26,213 bases of DNA from Actinomycetes bacterium (lineage in GTDB: Bacteria; Actinomycetota; Actinomycetes; S36-B12; GCA-2699445), in contig JAHZKU010000209.1 of assembly GCA_022600255.1 (NCBI GenBank), forward strand, positions 1 to 26,213. The letters run 5' to 3'. Shown here in pieces: positions 8,023 through 16,151 of this stretch (position 1 is its first letter; the number at the start of each line of letters is the position of its first letter). A model generated the notes under the pieces. The model made no database searches. It was not told where the DNA came from and saw nothing but the letters and a program-made list of their open reading frames with translations. The translations under genes and the position numbers were made by a program.

Positions 8023-10017
8023 ATGAATACTCAGGTGTCTGATCCCCTGCTAGGGGGGACGGTCGACAGTCGCTACCGGATCGACGTCCGGCTAGCCGTT
8101 GGCGGGATGGCCACCGTTTACCATGCCACCGACTTGCGACTCGATCGGGCCGTGGCGCTCAAGATCATGCGACCGGAGTACGCGCAGGACCCCACCTTTG
8201 TCACCCGATTCCAACAGGAAGCGCGCGCAGCAGCACGACTGGCCCATCCAAATGTGGTCGGGTTGTTCGACCAAGGAGAGGCCGACGGACTGGTCTATTT
8301 GGCGATGGAGTACGTGCCCGGGACAACGCTGCGGGACGTTCTGGGCACACAGGGTCAGTTGTCTCCCGAGCAGGCATTGGCTGTCCTAGACCCAGTCCTG
8401 CAAGGCCTTGGTGCTGCCCATGAAGCAGGGTTTGTCCATCGGGACGTCAAACCCGAGAACGTGCTGGTGGCCCCAAACGGAGTCGTCAAAGTCACCGACT
8501 TTGGGTTGGCCCGCGCCCTACAGCCCCCCGCGAACGCGACCCAAGGCATGCTGATCGGCACAGCGGCCTACTTGGCCCCTGAGCAGGTGTCTGGCGGTCA
8601 CAGCGATCAGCGCAGCGACGTGTATCAGGCTGGAATCCTGCTCTACGAAATGCTCTCGGGGTCCTTGCCACACACCGGCGAGAACGCATGGTCTGTTGCC
8701 TACCAGCACGTGCAGGAGGATGTTCCCGCGCTAGGAACGGTCGTTCCGCAGGCCCCTACGGCGTTAGCCGCTTTGGTCGAGGATGCCACCAGACGAGACA
8801 CCGACGAGCGGATCGGGACAGTCGCGGAGTTCTTGTCGCGGGCTCGCGGAATTGCCGCTGACCTGCCACCACCGCTGCCATTCCGCACCAGCCACGACAC
8901 AGTGATCGTGACAGACCCTGATGTGAGACCAACCGGACTCCTCCCCGTCGCCTCCGAGCAGACCCCCTCCGACGACGCGATGCCCCCACCGGACCCCGAC
9001 TCGAATTCAGAAGCGGCCACGGCACAATCCGAGGAAGTCGGCAGTATGGCTCCGCTGCCGCCCGAACCGCCAGCGGCGGGCCTCGAAGGCGACCCGAACC
9101 CAGACAAGGCCCGCAGAGCCGAGGGGCGGCGCAAGATGGCGTTGGCCTTCGGAATCACGCTGGGCGCAGTCGCTGTCACGGCGCTCCTTGCTTGGATCGT
9201 GGCGCTGAATCCCTTTAATCGCGCCGACATCCCGCAGATTGTGGGCATGACCGAAGCCAAGGCGCAGAAGGAGCTCAGTTCGATTGGGTTCAGCCCCGAG
9301 GTGGCGGATCGATCCTTTAGCGAAGATGTCCCAGCCGGTCTCGTGGTCCGCAGCGACCCTGAGCAGGGTGCGGGTGCCCGAGTAGGTGCCACGGTTGCGC
9401 TAACGGTCTCGATGGGACCAGAGCGATACGCGGTTCCGAAAGTGCGCGGGCTGACACCGGATGCCGCCCAGGTCGCCCTGCTAGACGCGAACCTCGCCGT
9501 TGGGCAGACGAAGCAGGTGTATGACGACAACATCGCGGTCGGCCTTGTGGTGAAGACCGCCCCGAAGAAGGGCAAGGACGTCAAGCGCGACACGGAGATT
9601 GACCTGTTGGTTTCGCAAGGGCCCGCACCGGTAGATGTGCCTAACCTGGTCGGGGTCAGTGAGAAGGGGGCCCTGGATCGACTGGCCTCGGTTGGCCTGG
9701 CCGGCAGTGTCACTGGATCGGACTACTCTGAATCGGTGCCAGACGGTGCGGTGATCAGCACCTCCCCCGCCAGTGGCGCCACCATCAAGCGCGGCGACAC
9801 GGTCTCGATCTCGCTCTCGAAAGGCCCACCCCCGGTCGTCGTTCCCAACGTGGTTGACATGCAGCGGGCCCAAGCAGTGGCCGCACTCAAAGCAGAAGGG
9901 TTCAAGGTGGAGATCAGCGAAGGCGTCGTCACACCCTTGGACCGAGTCTTCTCTCAGGATCCAGAGGGCGGCACCAGCATCCCCAAGGGTTCTACTGTTG
10001 TGATCAGCATCTTCTGA
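8023..10017 (+). CDS. Membrane Ser/Thr protein kinase with four PASTA repeats (PknB/PknL type)
   Basis: A 664-aa Hanks-type receptor kinase. The kinase domain spans about 18-275. It has a glycine-rich loop around GGMATVYHA, ATP-binding Lys in VALKI (about 47), HRDVKPEN (catalytic Asp about 141), DFG (about 159-161) and APE in GTAAYLAPEQV. An acidic, Pro-rich juxtamembrane linker (about 285-368) leads to one transmembrane helix (about 371-395). Four extracellular PASTA repeats follow at about 402-465, 470-531, 536-598 and 602-664. Family knowledge: PASTA repeats bind muropeptides or lipid II, and such kinases control cell-wall growth and division. ATG 8023 is preferred to TTG 8017. Its position matches pknL (Rv2176), which as I recall lacks PASTA repeats. 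No PP2C phosphatase or SEDS gene is adjacent, so it is not the main pknB/pstP locus. Confidence 0.95.
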   Translation: MNTQVSDPLLGGTVDSRYRIDVRLAVGGMATVYHATDLRLDRAVALKIMRPEYAQDPTFVTRFQQEARAAARLAHPNVVGLFDQGEADGLVYLAMEYVPGTTLRDVLGTQGQLSPEQALAVLDPVLQGLGAAHEAGFVHRDVKPENVLVAPNGVVKVTDFGLARALQPPANATQGMLIGTAAYLAPEQVSGGHSDQRSDVYQAGILLYEMLSGSLPHTGENAWSVAYQHVQEDVPALGTVVPQAPTALAALVEDATRRDTDERIGTVAEFLSRARGIAADLPPPLPFRTSHDTVIVTDPDVRPTGLLPVASEQTPSDDAMPPPDPDSNSEAATAQSEEVGSMAPLPPEPPAAGLEGDPNPDKARRAEGRRKMALAFGITLGAVAVTALLAWIVALNPFNRADIPQIVGMTEAKAQKELSSIGFSPEVADRSFSEDVPAGLVVRSDPEQGAGARVGATVALTVSMGPERYAVPKVRGLTPDAAQVALLDANLAVGQTKQVYDDNIAVGLVVKTAPKKGKDVKRDTEIDLLVSQGPAPVDVPNLVGVSEKGALDRLASVGLAGSVTGSDYSESVPDGAVISTSPASGATIKRGDTVSISLSKGPPPVVVPNVVDMQRAQAVAALKAEGFKVEISEGVVTPLDRVFSQDPEGGTSIPKGSTVVISIF

Positions 10018-10075
10018 CTGGCTAGGGTGGCCGCGGCGTTGCGACCGAACTGCCGTTGCAGCGCGACCCTGCCAG
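10018..10075. terminator. Imperfect inverted repeat between convergent genes, possible bidirectional terminator
   Basis: CTGGCTAGGGT (10018-10028) is complementary to ACCCTGCCAG (10066-10075) with a one-base bulge. An inner pair, GCGTTGC (about 10036-10042) with GCAGCGC (10058-10064), has one mismatch. It fills the gap between the kinase stop and the SGNH-hydrolase stop. There is no T-tract, so this is a moderate call. Confidence 0.4.
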
Positions 10076-10078
10076 CGG

Positions 10079-11968
10079 TCAGCCCAGGCCTCCGGACGGC
10101 ACCACGACGGTGCTAGGCCGGTTCACCGGAAGATTGGTTCGCTTCAGTCCCATCCGACCCAGCATGTCCGCATATTCCTGCTGGCCGGTGTCGTTCGGGT
10201 GCAGTGCGGCGCCGCTCGCCGCGGGGTTCTTGAAGGAGATCGCTTCGTTCAAGCCGTATTCCCAAGCATCGTCACCCGCACAAAGGCCATGGCCGCGCGA
10301 GTCCCACAGCATGCTCTTGCCGACGGACCACCCATACTTGCTTTTGTTGGTCTTCAACTGGTTCAAAATGCCGTCCGCCTTGGGCGTCAGCGTCGCGGGG
10401 TTGGGGGGATTCAACGGCGGCGAGTAGGTTGAGGGCAGCGTGTAAGGCTCGCCCTTCTCTCCCACATACACTGTGTCCCACGCCCAACTGTTGTCGATCT
10501 GGTTCATGGGGGACTCGAACAAGGGTTTGAGGTTGGAGCATGGCTCCAACGCTCCCTGCGCGTCCCGGGTTGTCGTTAGATCTGGATAAGCCGCATGGAT
10601 CAGGTTCTTGTCCTTGGCCAATGTCACCGGATTGCTCTTGGTCTTCTTCGTCGCCGGCGTGCCGTTCTTCAGCTTCCAGGTCTTGCACGTCTTGCCATTC
10701 TCCGCACCGAAGCAAGGCGCCATTCGGTCATACCGCTTGCGGAGTTCGATCAGGTTATCGTCGGCAATCTCGTAGAGCTTCAGTTGATTCTCTTTGTCGT
10801 CCCAGAAGAACGGCACTTGGTTGTAGCAACTCTTGACTCCCACATCCTCTACGGCACAGGCGATCCCGATGTCGGACAGCCCGGCGTCGTTGCCGCCAAT
10901 ACTTAGGAACACGGTGTCGACCGCGCCGCCCCGCGCCATCTTGCGCACCTGATCGATCTGGGGCTTTTCATAGCCATCTTTCTGGACGCCGTTCGCCACG
11001 AGGCGGCGCTTCGGGTAGAGGATGCCACCGGTCTCTTTCTCGGAGGTCTTTGGTGGGATGACGGGCGGGTTCGTAACGTCGATCTGGCGCAGGTAGCCCT
11101 TCTGGACTTCTCCGCCGGCGCAGGCCACGTTGATAAGAGTGACGTTAGAGCGCTTGTCTGCGGCTTCAAGCTCCTGCGCCGCGCGCACAAATCCACTCCA
11201 CCGCGTCCGGTTGCAGGACGGGTAGTCCCAATCGAGTTGACGATTTACCCCGTTGGCCGCCTTCTCAGTGAACGGCTGCCGGCCTTCGCCGGATGCGTAG
11301 GAGTCGCCCATGATCGACACAAGGGTGTTCTTGATGACGATGTGACTGGCTACCGTTGTGGTGCGGTTCTTCTTGTCTGTCACCGCGAGGGTGAGTTGGT
11401 GACGACCCTCCGGCAACTTGACGGATGTCTTCTCGTCGCAGTTCTTGTTCTTCTTGGTGATGGTCCGGTCGGCTTGAATCTTCCAAGTGCAGCGAAGGCT
11501 TCCTTGTCCGGTCGTAGCGCTTGCGTCTAGTTTGGCCTTGAACTTCCCGCTGCTAGGGATCTTGCCGTAGACCGCATTGCCGGCGTTCTTGAACCGACCC
11601 AGCACCCGCATCTCGTCATCTGGAATCCCATCTGGCCCTTTCACGTAGTAGCCACCCGCGAACCAGTCTGGGTTGGAGGTATCGCTCTCCGGGATCACGA
11701 CGAAGGTCTTCTTATCCTTCATGAAGGTTGGCATGGTCCAGTCCCACTTGACCTTGGGGGCCTTGGTCGCTGTTGCCACTCCGGTCACGGAGGTCGGCGC
11801 GGTGCCTTTCTCGACCGTCGGTGTCGCCGTCTGGCTCTGGCTGCCCGGGTCGGCCGCGGCTGGCCCGGCTAACAGCAGCCCCGCCCCCAGTGTCAAGGAC
11901 GCGCAGACAGCCACGCCCGCCTTGGCAACCCGGCCGTTAGCGGCCCCGTTTTTCGAGATGGAGTTCAT
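10079..11968 (-). CDS. Secreted SGNH/GDSL hydrolase with N-terminal PKD/Ig-like domain (copy 1)
   Basis: A 629-aa exported protein. A signal peptide covers about 1-39 (hydrophobic run then GPAAADP). Then come a Thr/Ala linker, a conserved PKVKWDWTMPTFMKDKKT block (about 71-88) and a PKD-like beta module (about 140-215) with LDASATTGQGSLRCTWKI and LPEGRHQLTLAVTD. The SGNH domain has block I GDSYASGEG (nucleophile Ser about 223), block III SIGGND (about 357-361) and block V LHPNDTGQ (His about 590). Many Cys residues suggest disulfides. Substrates of this superfamily include lipids, acyl sugars and acetylated glycans; none can be assigned here. It starts at ATG 11968 with AAGGA five nt upstream. 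It is clearly paralogous to the protein at 18389-20155, including the C-terminal PVNRPS...GGLG ending. Confidence 0.85.
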   Translation of the reverse strand: MNSISKNGAANGRVAKAGVAVCASLTLGAGLLLAGPAAADPGSQSQTATPTVEKGTAPTSVTGVATATKAPKVKWDWTMPTFMKDKKTFVVIPESDTSNPDWFAGGYYVKGPDGIPDDEMRVLGRFKNAGNAVYGKIPSSGKFKAKLDASATTGQGSLRCTWKIQADRTITKKNKNCDEKTSVKLPEGRHQLTLAVTDKKNRTTTVASHIVIKNTLVSIMGDSYASGEGRQPFTEKAANGVNRQLDWDYPSCNRTRWSGFVRAAQELEAADKRSNVTLINVACAGGEVQKGYLRQIDVTNPPVIPPKTSEKETGGILYPKRRLVANGVQKDGYEKPQIDQVRKMARGGAVDTVFLSIGGNDAGLSDIGIACAVEDVGVKSCYNQVPFFWDDKENQLKLYEIADDNLIELRKRYDRMAPCFGAENGKTCKTWKLKNGTPATKKTKSNPVTLAKDKNLIHAAYPDLTTTRDAQGALEPCSNLKPLFESPMNQIDNSWAWDTVYVGEKGEPYTLPSTYSPPLNPPNPATLTPKADGILNQLKTNKSKYGWSVGKSMLWDSRGHGLCAGDDAWEYGLNEAISFKNPAASGAALHPNDTGQQEYADMLGRMGLKRTNLPVNRPSTVVVPSGGLG

Positions 11969-12065
11969 TGCGATCCTTAATCCACGCTTGCCGCAATGTT
12001 AGTGGCCGGGGTGGCTTGATTCTCGCTGTCTGAGAAAGACTGCCCAAGTTCTGGCTCGTCCCAAT

Positions 12066-12080
12066 CTTGGCCCGGCCAAG
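12066..12080. promoter_or_regulatory. Operator-like perfect palindrome in a divergent intergenic region
   Basis: CTTGGCC-C-GGCCAAG is a perfect 7-bp inverted repeat around one central base, in the 207-bp gap between the divergent SGNH hydrolase (start 11968) and the reductase (start 12176). The one-nt loop makes an RNA hairpin unlikely, so a dimeric DNA-binding regulator site is the better reading. No regulator gene lies beside it. Nothing else in this gap looks coding. Confidence 0.45.
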
Positions 12081-12164
12081 CGCCCCAGCCTTCTATCACC
12101 GCGCAACAGTTGGAGCGTTCGAACTGCCGTCTTCCAGGCGCGGTCAAACTTTGCGTATCGGATC

Positions 12165-12175
12165 GATAATAAGGT
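12165..12175 (+). promoter_or_regulatory. Putative leaderless promoter of the reductase-desaturase operon
   Basis: GATAAT (12165-12170), a five-of-six match to TATAAT, is followed by five nt and GTG 12176. This supports GTG 12176 as the start, with the downstream in-frame ATG at 12203 as the alternative. Confidence 0.45.
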
Positions 12176-13375
12176 GTGCTGTCTGTCCTGCAATCGACTG
12201 CGATGTCAGAGGCCCTCGCCCGCATCGGACACTACCGCGACGGTGCCCTCAAGATTCTGGCTGGGCCGGTTGCCCCCCGTCAGTACCGAGCGCTATTCAA
12301 CGCAGTCCAACCCGGTACGGCCCGGGTAGTCGAGCGCCGGCGGCTCACCGATCGGGCTAGCGCTCTGCTGATCCAGACTCACTCCTCGTGGCCACGGCCA
12401 CAGCCGGGCCAGCACCTCGGTGTCGGGGTCGATGTGGCTGGTACCCGGCGCTGGCGCACCTACTCGATCACGGCCATGGCTGGGCAACGACTTTCGGGTG
12501 AGCTTTCCGGCAGTGCCACTGGCAAACGGGTACCGGCGCATCACATCGAGATCGCCGTGCAAGCGATCCCAGGGGGGCGAGTGAGCCCGCACCTGGCGCA
12601 CACGATTGAGCCTGGCGAGATCCTGCAGGTGCGACCTGCGGAGGGCGAATTCGTGTTGCCAGCGCGGGTGCCCAAGCGCGTCTTGTTTCTCACCGCTGGC
12701 AGTGGGATCACCCCGATCATGGGAATCCTGCGGCATCACTTGTCCGATCTAGATCAGGCGACGTTGGTCCACGCCGCGCCGACCGCTGCGGACGTCTTGT
12801 TCGATCATGAACTCACAGCCTTCGTCGAATCCGGCCGGATTCGGGTCATGCGCCACTTCACGACCGAGCAGGGCAGGCTCGATCCGAAGTCTGTCGCACA
12901 ACTCGTGCCTGAGTACGACACCTGCGAGACTTGGGCCTGCGGTCCGCCTGAATTCCTGGATCACCTTGCGGCGTTCTGGCAGTCGCAGGGGCTTGAGCAC
13001 AAACTCCATGTTGAGCGCTTTCAGCCCCGCTTGCGGCATTCCGGATCCGGAGGAGTCGTGAGATTCAGCGAGACGGGTGCCCCGGTTGCTTCGGACGGAT
13101 CAGGCCCGCTCTTGGCAGTTGGGGAGGCCCATGGCATCGCGATGCCGTCCGGATGCCGGATGGGAATCTGCTATCGGTGTGCCGTGCCGCTGGTCAGCGG
13201 CTCGGTGCGGGATCTGCGTACCGGGGAGGTCACCAGCGCCGAACCCGGTGAGCACGTCACCGTGCAGACCTGTATCTCTGGCAACGCGGGAGACTGCGTC
13301 TTGTCCGTACCACCAACGCTCGCAGCATCGGTCAGCCAAAGTGGGGTAGGACTAATGGAACGAGGAGCCGGATGA
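12176..13375 (+). CDS. Ferredoxin-NAD(P)H reductase fused to C-terminal 2Fe-2S ferredoxin (desaturase electron donor)
   Basis: A 399-aa flavo-iron-sulfur oxidoreductase. The FAD-binding beta-barrel (about 45-160) has RTYSI (94-98), matching the RxYS flavin motif. The NAD(P) domain has TAGSGITP (about 173-180) and ACGPPEF (254-260). The C-terminal plant-type ferredoxin (about 293-390) shows SGCRMGICYRC with Cys 327, 332 and 335 (Cx4Cx2C) and the fourth Cys in VQTCIS (about 366). It should pass electrons from NAD(P)H through FAD and 2Fe-2S to the membrane desaturase encoded next, with which it shares an ATGA overlap at 13372-13375. The arrangement resembles the Rv3230c-DesA3 (Rv3229c) pair of M. 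tuberculosis. The start is GTG 12176 (possibly leaderless) or ATG 12203. Confidence 0.92.
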   Translation: MLSVLQSTAMSEALARIGHYRDGALKILAGPVAPRQYRALFNAVQPGTARVVERRRLTDRASALLIQTHSSWPRPQPGQHLGVGVDVAGTRRWRTYSITAMAGQRLSGELSGSATGKRVPAHHIEIAVQAIPGGRVSPHLAHTIEPGEILQVRPAEGEFVLPARVPKRVLFLTAGSGITPIMGILRHHLSDLDQATLVHAAPTAADVLFDHELTAFVESGRIRVMRHFTTEQGRLDPKSVAQLVPEYDTCETWACGPPEFLDHLAAFWQSQGLEHKLHVERFQPRLRHSGSGGVVRFSETGAPVASDGSGPLLAVGEAHGIAMPSGCRMGICYRCAVPLVSGSVRDLRTGEVTSAEPGEHVTVQTCISGNAGDCVLSVPPTLAASVSQSGVGLMERGAG

Positions 13376-14598
13376 CGGCGATTAATCAGAAACCTGGCCC
13401 ATGGCTGAATGATCTTGACGAAGCCACGCTGGCGCAACTGGCACACGAACTCGATGCACTGCGGGATTCGGTGCTCCGGGAGCGGGGACGCGACGACGCG
13501 CGCTACATTCGCCGGGTCATCCGGGTGCAGCGAACACTCGAGCTTTGCAGCCGCCTGCTGCTACTAGCATCGGCTGTGCCGCCGGCCTGGCTGGCAGGAA
13601 CAACCGGGCTGAGTGTGGCAAAGATCCTTGAGAACATGGAGATCGGCCACAATGTGATGCATGGTCAATGGGATTGGATGCACGATCCCGAAATCCACAG
13701 CAGCACTTGGGAGTGGGACAACGTCGCGCCTTCGGCGCACTGGAAGCACACACACAACGAACTGCATCATCAGTTCACCAATGTCCTCGGTCGGGATAAC
13801 GACGTGGGCTACAACGTCCTGCGGATGGACGAGGATCAAGATTGGACTCGCTGGACCCCTTTCCAGCTCCTTTACAACGTGGCCTTGGCCGCAACCTTTG
13901 AGTACTCCATCGGGATGTACGGCATTGAGTCTGAGCTTTACAAGACAGGCGAGAAGTCGGCCGACGATTTTCACGCGGATGCTGAGGAGTTGAAGGCCAA
14001 GATCGTAAGACTAGGGCTGCGCGACTACGTCCTGTTTCCCCTGCTGTCCGGACCATCTGCGCCAGCCACACTCACGGCCAACCTCACCGCCAATCTGATG
14101 CGCAACTTGTGGACCCACGCTGTTATCTTCTGCGGGCATTTCCCAGAGGGCGTCGAGACGTTCACTGAAACCGCGATTGTGGATGAATCCGACGGAGCCT
14201 GGTACCTACGGCAGATGTTGGGTTCGGCCAACATCTCCGGCGGTCGCCTCCTCCACATCATGACCGGCAACCTGTCTTTTCAGATCGAGCATCACCTATT
14301 TCCTGATCTTCCGAGCAACCGCTATCAGGAGATCGCGCCCGAAGTCGCCGCCATCTGCGCCCGCTACGGCATCCCGTACACCACCGGGCCAATGCCGCAA
14401 CAGGTCGCATCCGCCTGGCTAAAGGTCTTGCGGTTATCTCTGCCCAACCCGGCCTTGGCGGGTGTAGCCGGGATCCGAAGCCGAGTGGCGGGGCTCAGCC
14501 CGGGCCGAGTCATCGCACGGCTGAAACGGCCCATCGTCCGGAGAAATCCGGCGCCGGTTGTCGCGGAGCAGAACCGGGCAGTCCATTCGGAGCACTAA
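13372..14598 (+). CDS. Membrane fatty-acyl desaturase, DesA3/PF00487 type
   Basis: A 408-aa integral-membrane di-iron desaturase. The three histidine clusters are visible: GHNVMHGQW (His 93, 97), HWKHTHNELHHQ (about 123-134, with HNELHH) and QIEHHLFPDLP (304-314). The last is the QxxHH form of the acyl-lipid/acyl-CoA desaturase family that includes DesA3. Hydrophobic stretches near 62-82 and 165-180 and around 220-255 are compatible with membrane anchoring. It introduces a double bond into a long acyl chain (Delta-9 is usual for DesA3 relatives), using O2 and electrons from the upstream reductase. Its start codon overlaps the reductase stop, so production is coupled. Regiospecificity is not readable. 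The C-terminal 50 residues are basic and Pro/Arg-rich. Confidence 0.92.
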   Translation: MTAINQKPGPWLNDLDEATLAQLAHELDALRDSVLRERGRDDARYIRRVIRVQRTLELCSRLLLLASAVPPAWLAGTTGLSVAKILENMEIGHNVMHGQWDWMHDPEIHSSTWEWDNVAPSAHWKHTHNELHHQFTNVLGRDNDVGYNVLRMDEDQDWTRWTPFQLLYNVALAATFEYSIGMYGIESELYKTGEKSADDFHADAEELKAKIVRLGLRDYVLFPLLSGPSAPATLTANLTANLMRNLWTHAVIFCGHFPEGVETFTETAIVDESDGAWYLRQMLGSANISGGRLLHIMTGNLSFQIEHHLFPDLPSNRYQEIAPEVAAICARYGIPYTTGPMPQQVASAWLKVLRLSLPNPALAGVAGIRSRVAGLSPGRVIARLKRPIVRRNPAPVVAEQNRAVHSEH

Positions 14599-14601
14599 AG
14601 T

Positions 14602-14613
14602 TGGGAATTCCCA
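14602..14613. promoter_or_regulatory. Perfect 12-bp palindrome upstream of the CAP-protein gene
   Basis: TGGGAATTCCCA reads identically on both strands and lies four bp after the desaturase stop and 56 bp before the CAP gene start. With no loop it cannot form a useful hairpin, so a regulator-binding site is the natural reading. Chance cannot be excluded for a single 12-mer. Confidence 0.4.
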
Positions 14614-14669
14614 GCGTCGATGCCACCTGAAGACGGTGATCGGCCGAGCCAACTAGCCGGGGAGGTCAT

Positions 14670-15602
14670 GTGACACGGCGAACGGGCACAATCGGTGTTG
14701 GCGCCGCTTGCGCTGGCCTGATGATCTCGCTCACCGCAGGATCCGCAGGCGCTGTGACTGCACCACACAGCGACCTACTCATAGCCACCGGCGTCGCTGC
14801 GGCACCTGCAGCCGACAAGGCCAGCCGAAGCCACGTCCTCAAAGTCCGAGTGAAGGCCAACTCCCCGGCGAAGCTCGTCATTAAGGGCCCCAAGAACTAC
14901 AAGAAGAAGGTTGCGGTGGATCGCAAGACCAAGATCCGCAGCCTGACTCCGGGTACTTACCGGATCAAAGCCAAGGCGATCCGGGATGCGACGGGAACGT
15001 ACCGCCCTGACAGGAAGTCTCAAAAAGCTCGGCTCAGCAAGAAGCGCCAGGTCAAGGTGACCTTCCGCTACAACGACCCGGACGCCTCCACTGTGGTCCC
15101 AGCTCCCGATCCGATTGCGCCAAGGACACCGCCCGGATCCGCGCCTGCGCCGAAGACACCTGACCCGAAGGCGACTCCTTCCGCAGCTGAAGCTGAAGTG
15201 CTGCGGCTCACGAACAAGGCCCGGGCATCGGCTCAGTACTGCGGCGATGCCTATTTCCCGCCGGCACCGGCCCTGCAATACGACGCTCGCCTACGTCAGG
15301 CGGCTCGGCTGCACAGCCAAGCCATGAGCGCCGAAGGCTTCTTCAGTCATGTCAATCCCAATCTCGACCAGCAACTGTTCGGTAACCGGATCGAGAACGC
15401 CGGGTATGACTACAGCCGGGCGGCAGAGAATATCGCGGCCGGCCAGAGCACGCCACAAGAGGTGGTGACAGGCTGGCTGGCGAGTCCGGGGCACTGCCGA
15501 AACATGATGGACCCCAACTTGATCCACCTTGGTGTCGGCTACGCCGGTGGGGGTGAGTGGAGTCACTACTGGACCCAGAATTTCGCTACACCGCAACGTT
15601 AG
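14670..15602 (+). CDS. Secreted CAP/SCP-domain protein with Lys-rich Ig-like N-terminal region
   Basis: A 310-aa exported protein. The signal peptide is about 1-30 (MTRR, a hydrophobic run, then SAGAVTA). A basic beta-rich segment (about 55-134, with LTPGTYRIKAKA and many Lys/Arg) is followed by a Pro/Ala linker (about 143-172). The CAP domain occupies about 174-308, with LTNKARA, ARLHSQAMSAEGFFSH, AAENIAAGQ, VVTGWLASPGHCRNMMDP and an HYWTQNFA ending. His and Glu residues of the CAP cavity are present, and Cys 191 and Cys 276 may pair. Bacterial CAP proteins are extracellular and their biochemical role is mostly undefined. The start is GTG 14670 with GGAGG at 14661-14665. Its stop overlaps the ogt stop on the other strand. 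Confidence 0.88.
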   Translation: MTRRTGTIGVGAACAGLMISLTAGSAGAVTAPHSDLLIATGVAAAPAADKASRSHVLKVRVKANSPAKLVIKGPKNYKKKVAVDRKTKIRSLTPGTYRIKAKAIRDATGTYRPDRKSQKARLSKKRQVKVTFRYNDPDASTVVPAPDPIAPRTPPGSAPAPKTPDPKATPSAAEAEVLRLTNKARASAQYCGDAYFPPAPALQYDARLRQAARLHSQAMSAEGFFSHVNPNLDQQLFGNRIENAGYDYSRAAENIAAGQSTPQEVVTGWLASPGHCRNMMDPNLIHLGVGYAGGGEWSHYWTQNFATPQR

Positions 15603-16105
15603 TCTGCGCTGGCCGGACTGGGCAGTTCTTCTAGTGCCAGCAGGGCAGACTTGAGCGCAGACCCGTAGCCGTAACTCCCAACGCCGCCGCTGGCCGGGAC
15701 CACGCGGTGGCACGGAATGAACGGTGCGACCCGGTTCTGGCCACACGCCGTGCCTACCGCTCGGGCGGCCCCTGGCCGGCCAATGGATGCGGCGATTTCA
15801 CCATAGGTGGCGGTCTCCCCGGACGGGATGTCCCCGATCGCATTCCAGACCTGACGTTGAAACGTGGACCCATCCTGCCAGATCGGCAGATCGGCGCTGG
15901 CCCGTCGCCCGGCTTGCCACTGCACGATCTGGTCAGCGACGCCTCCGAGTTCGCAGTCCGTCCGTTCGAGTCCATAGCGCTGCAGCAGTTCGTCGGCTGG
16001 AAGGAAACCGGCAGCGACGATCATCTCCACACCGGCAATCTCGCTGGTGGCGACCGACAGGGTCGCAGCGGTGGGTCCTGCGAACGTCTGGACTCGTACC
16101 TGCAC
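15599..16105 (-). CDS. ogt: Methylated-DNA--[protein]-cysteine S-methyltransferase
   Basis: A 168-aa suicide repair protein that transfers alkyl groups from O6-alkylguanine to its own Cys. The active site is PFIPCHRVV (Cys about 132), preceded by the DNA-binding helix-turn-helix text TATYGEIAASIGRPGAARAVG and followed by GVGSYGYGSALKSALLALE. The N-terminal half is the short AdaB/Ogt type. The start is GTG 16105; a TAATCC hexamer (16133-16128) upstream could be a -10. It lies 46 bp downstream of aroG on the same strand and may be read through from it. The convergent CAP gene shares its stop region. Confidence 0.93.
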   Translation of the reverse strand: MQVRVQTFAGPTAATLSVATSEIAGVEMIVAAGFLPADELLQRYGLERTDCELGGVADQIVQWQAGRRASADLPIWQDGSTFQRQVWNAIGDIPSGETATYGEIAASIGRPGAARAVGTACGQNRVAPFIPCHRVVPASGGVGSYGYGSALKSALLALEELPSPASAD

Positions 16106-16151
16106 GCAGCGACCAGCCTTTCTCTCAGGATTACCGTGAAGCCGCTAGGGA

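Noticed and set aside
8700..9713. 337-codon open frame on the minus strand
   Set aside because: It lies entirely antisense to the linker and PASTA region of the kinase, is Ser/Thr/Ala/Arg-rich without motifs, and is a GC-codon shadow.
12117..12124. GTTCGAAC palindrome in the SGNH/reductase gap
   Set aside because: Eight-bp palindromes are frequent by chance, and the 15-bp dyad nearby is the better operator candidate.
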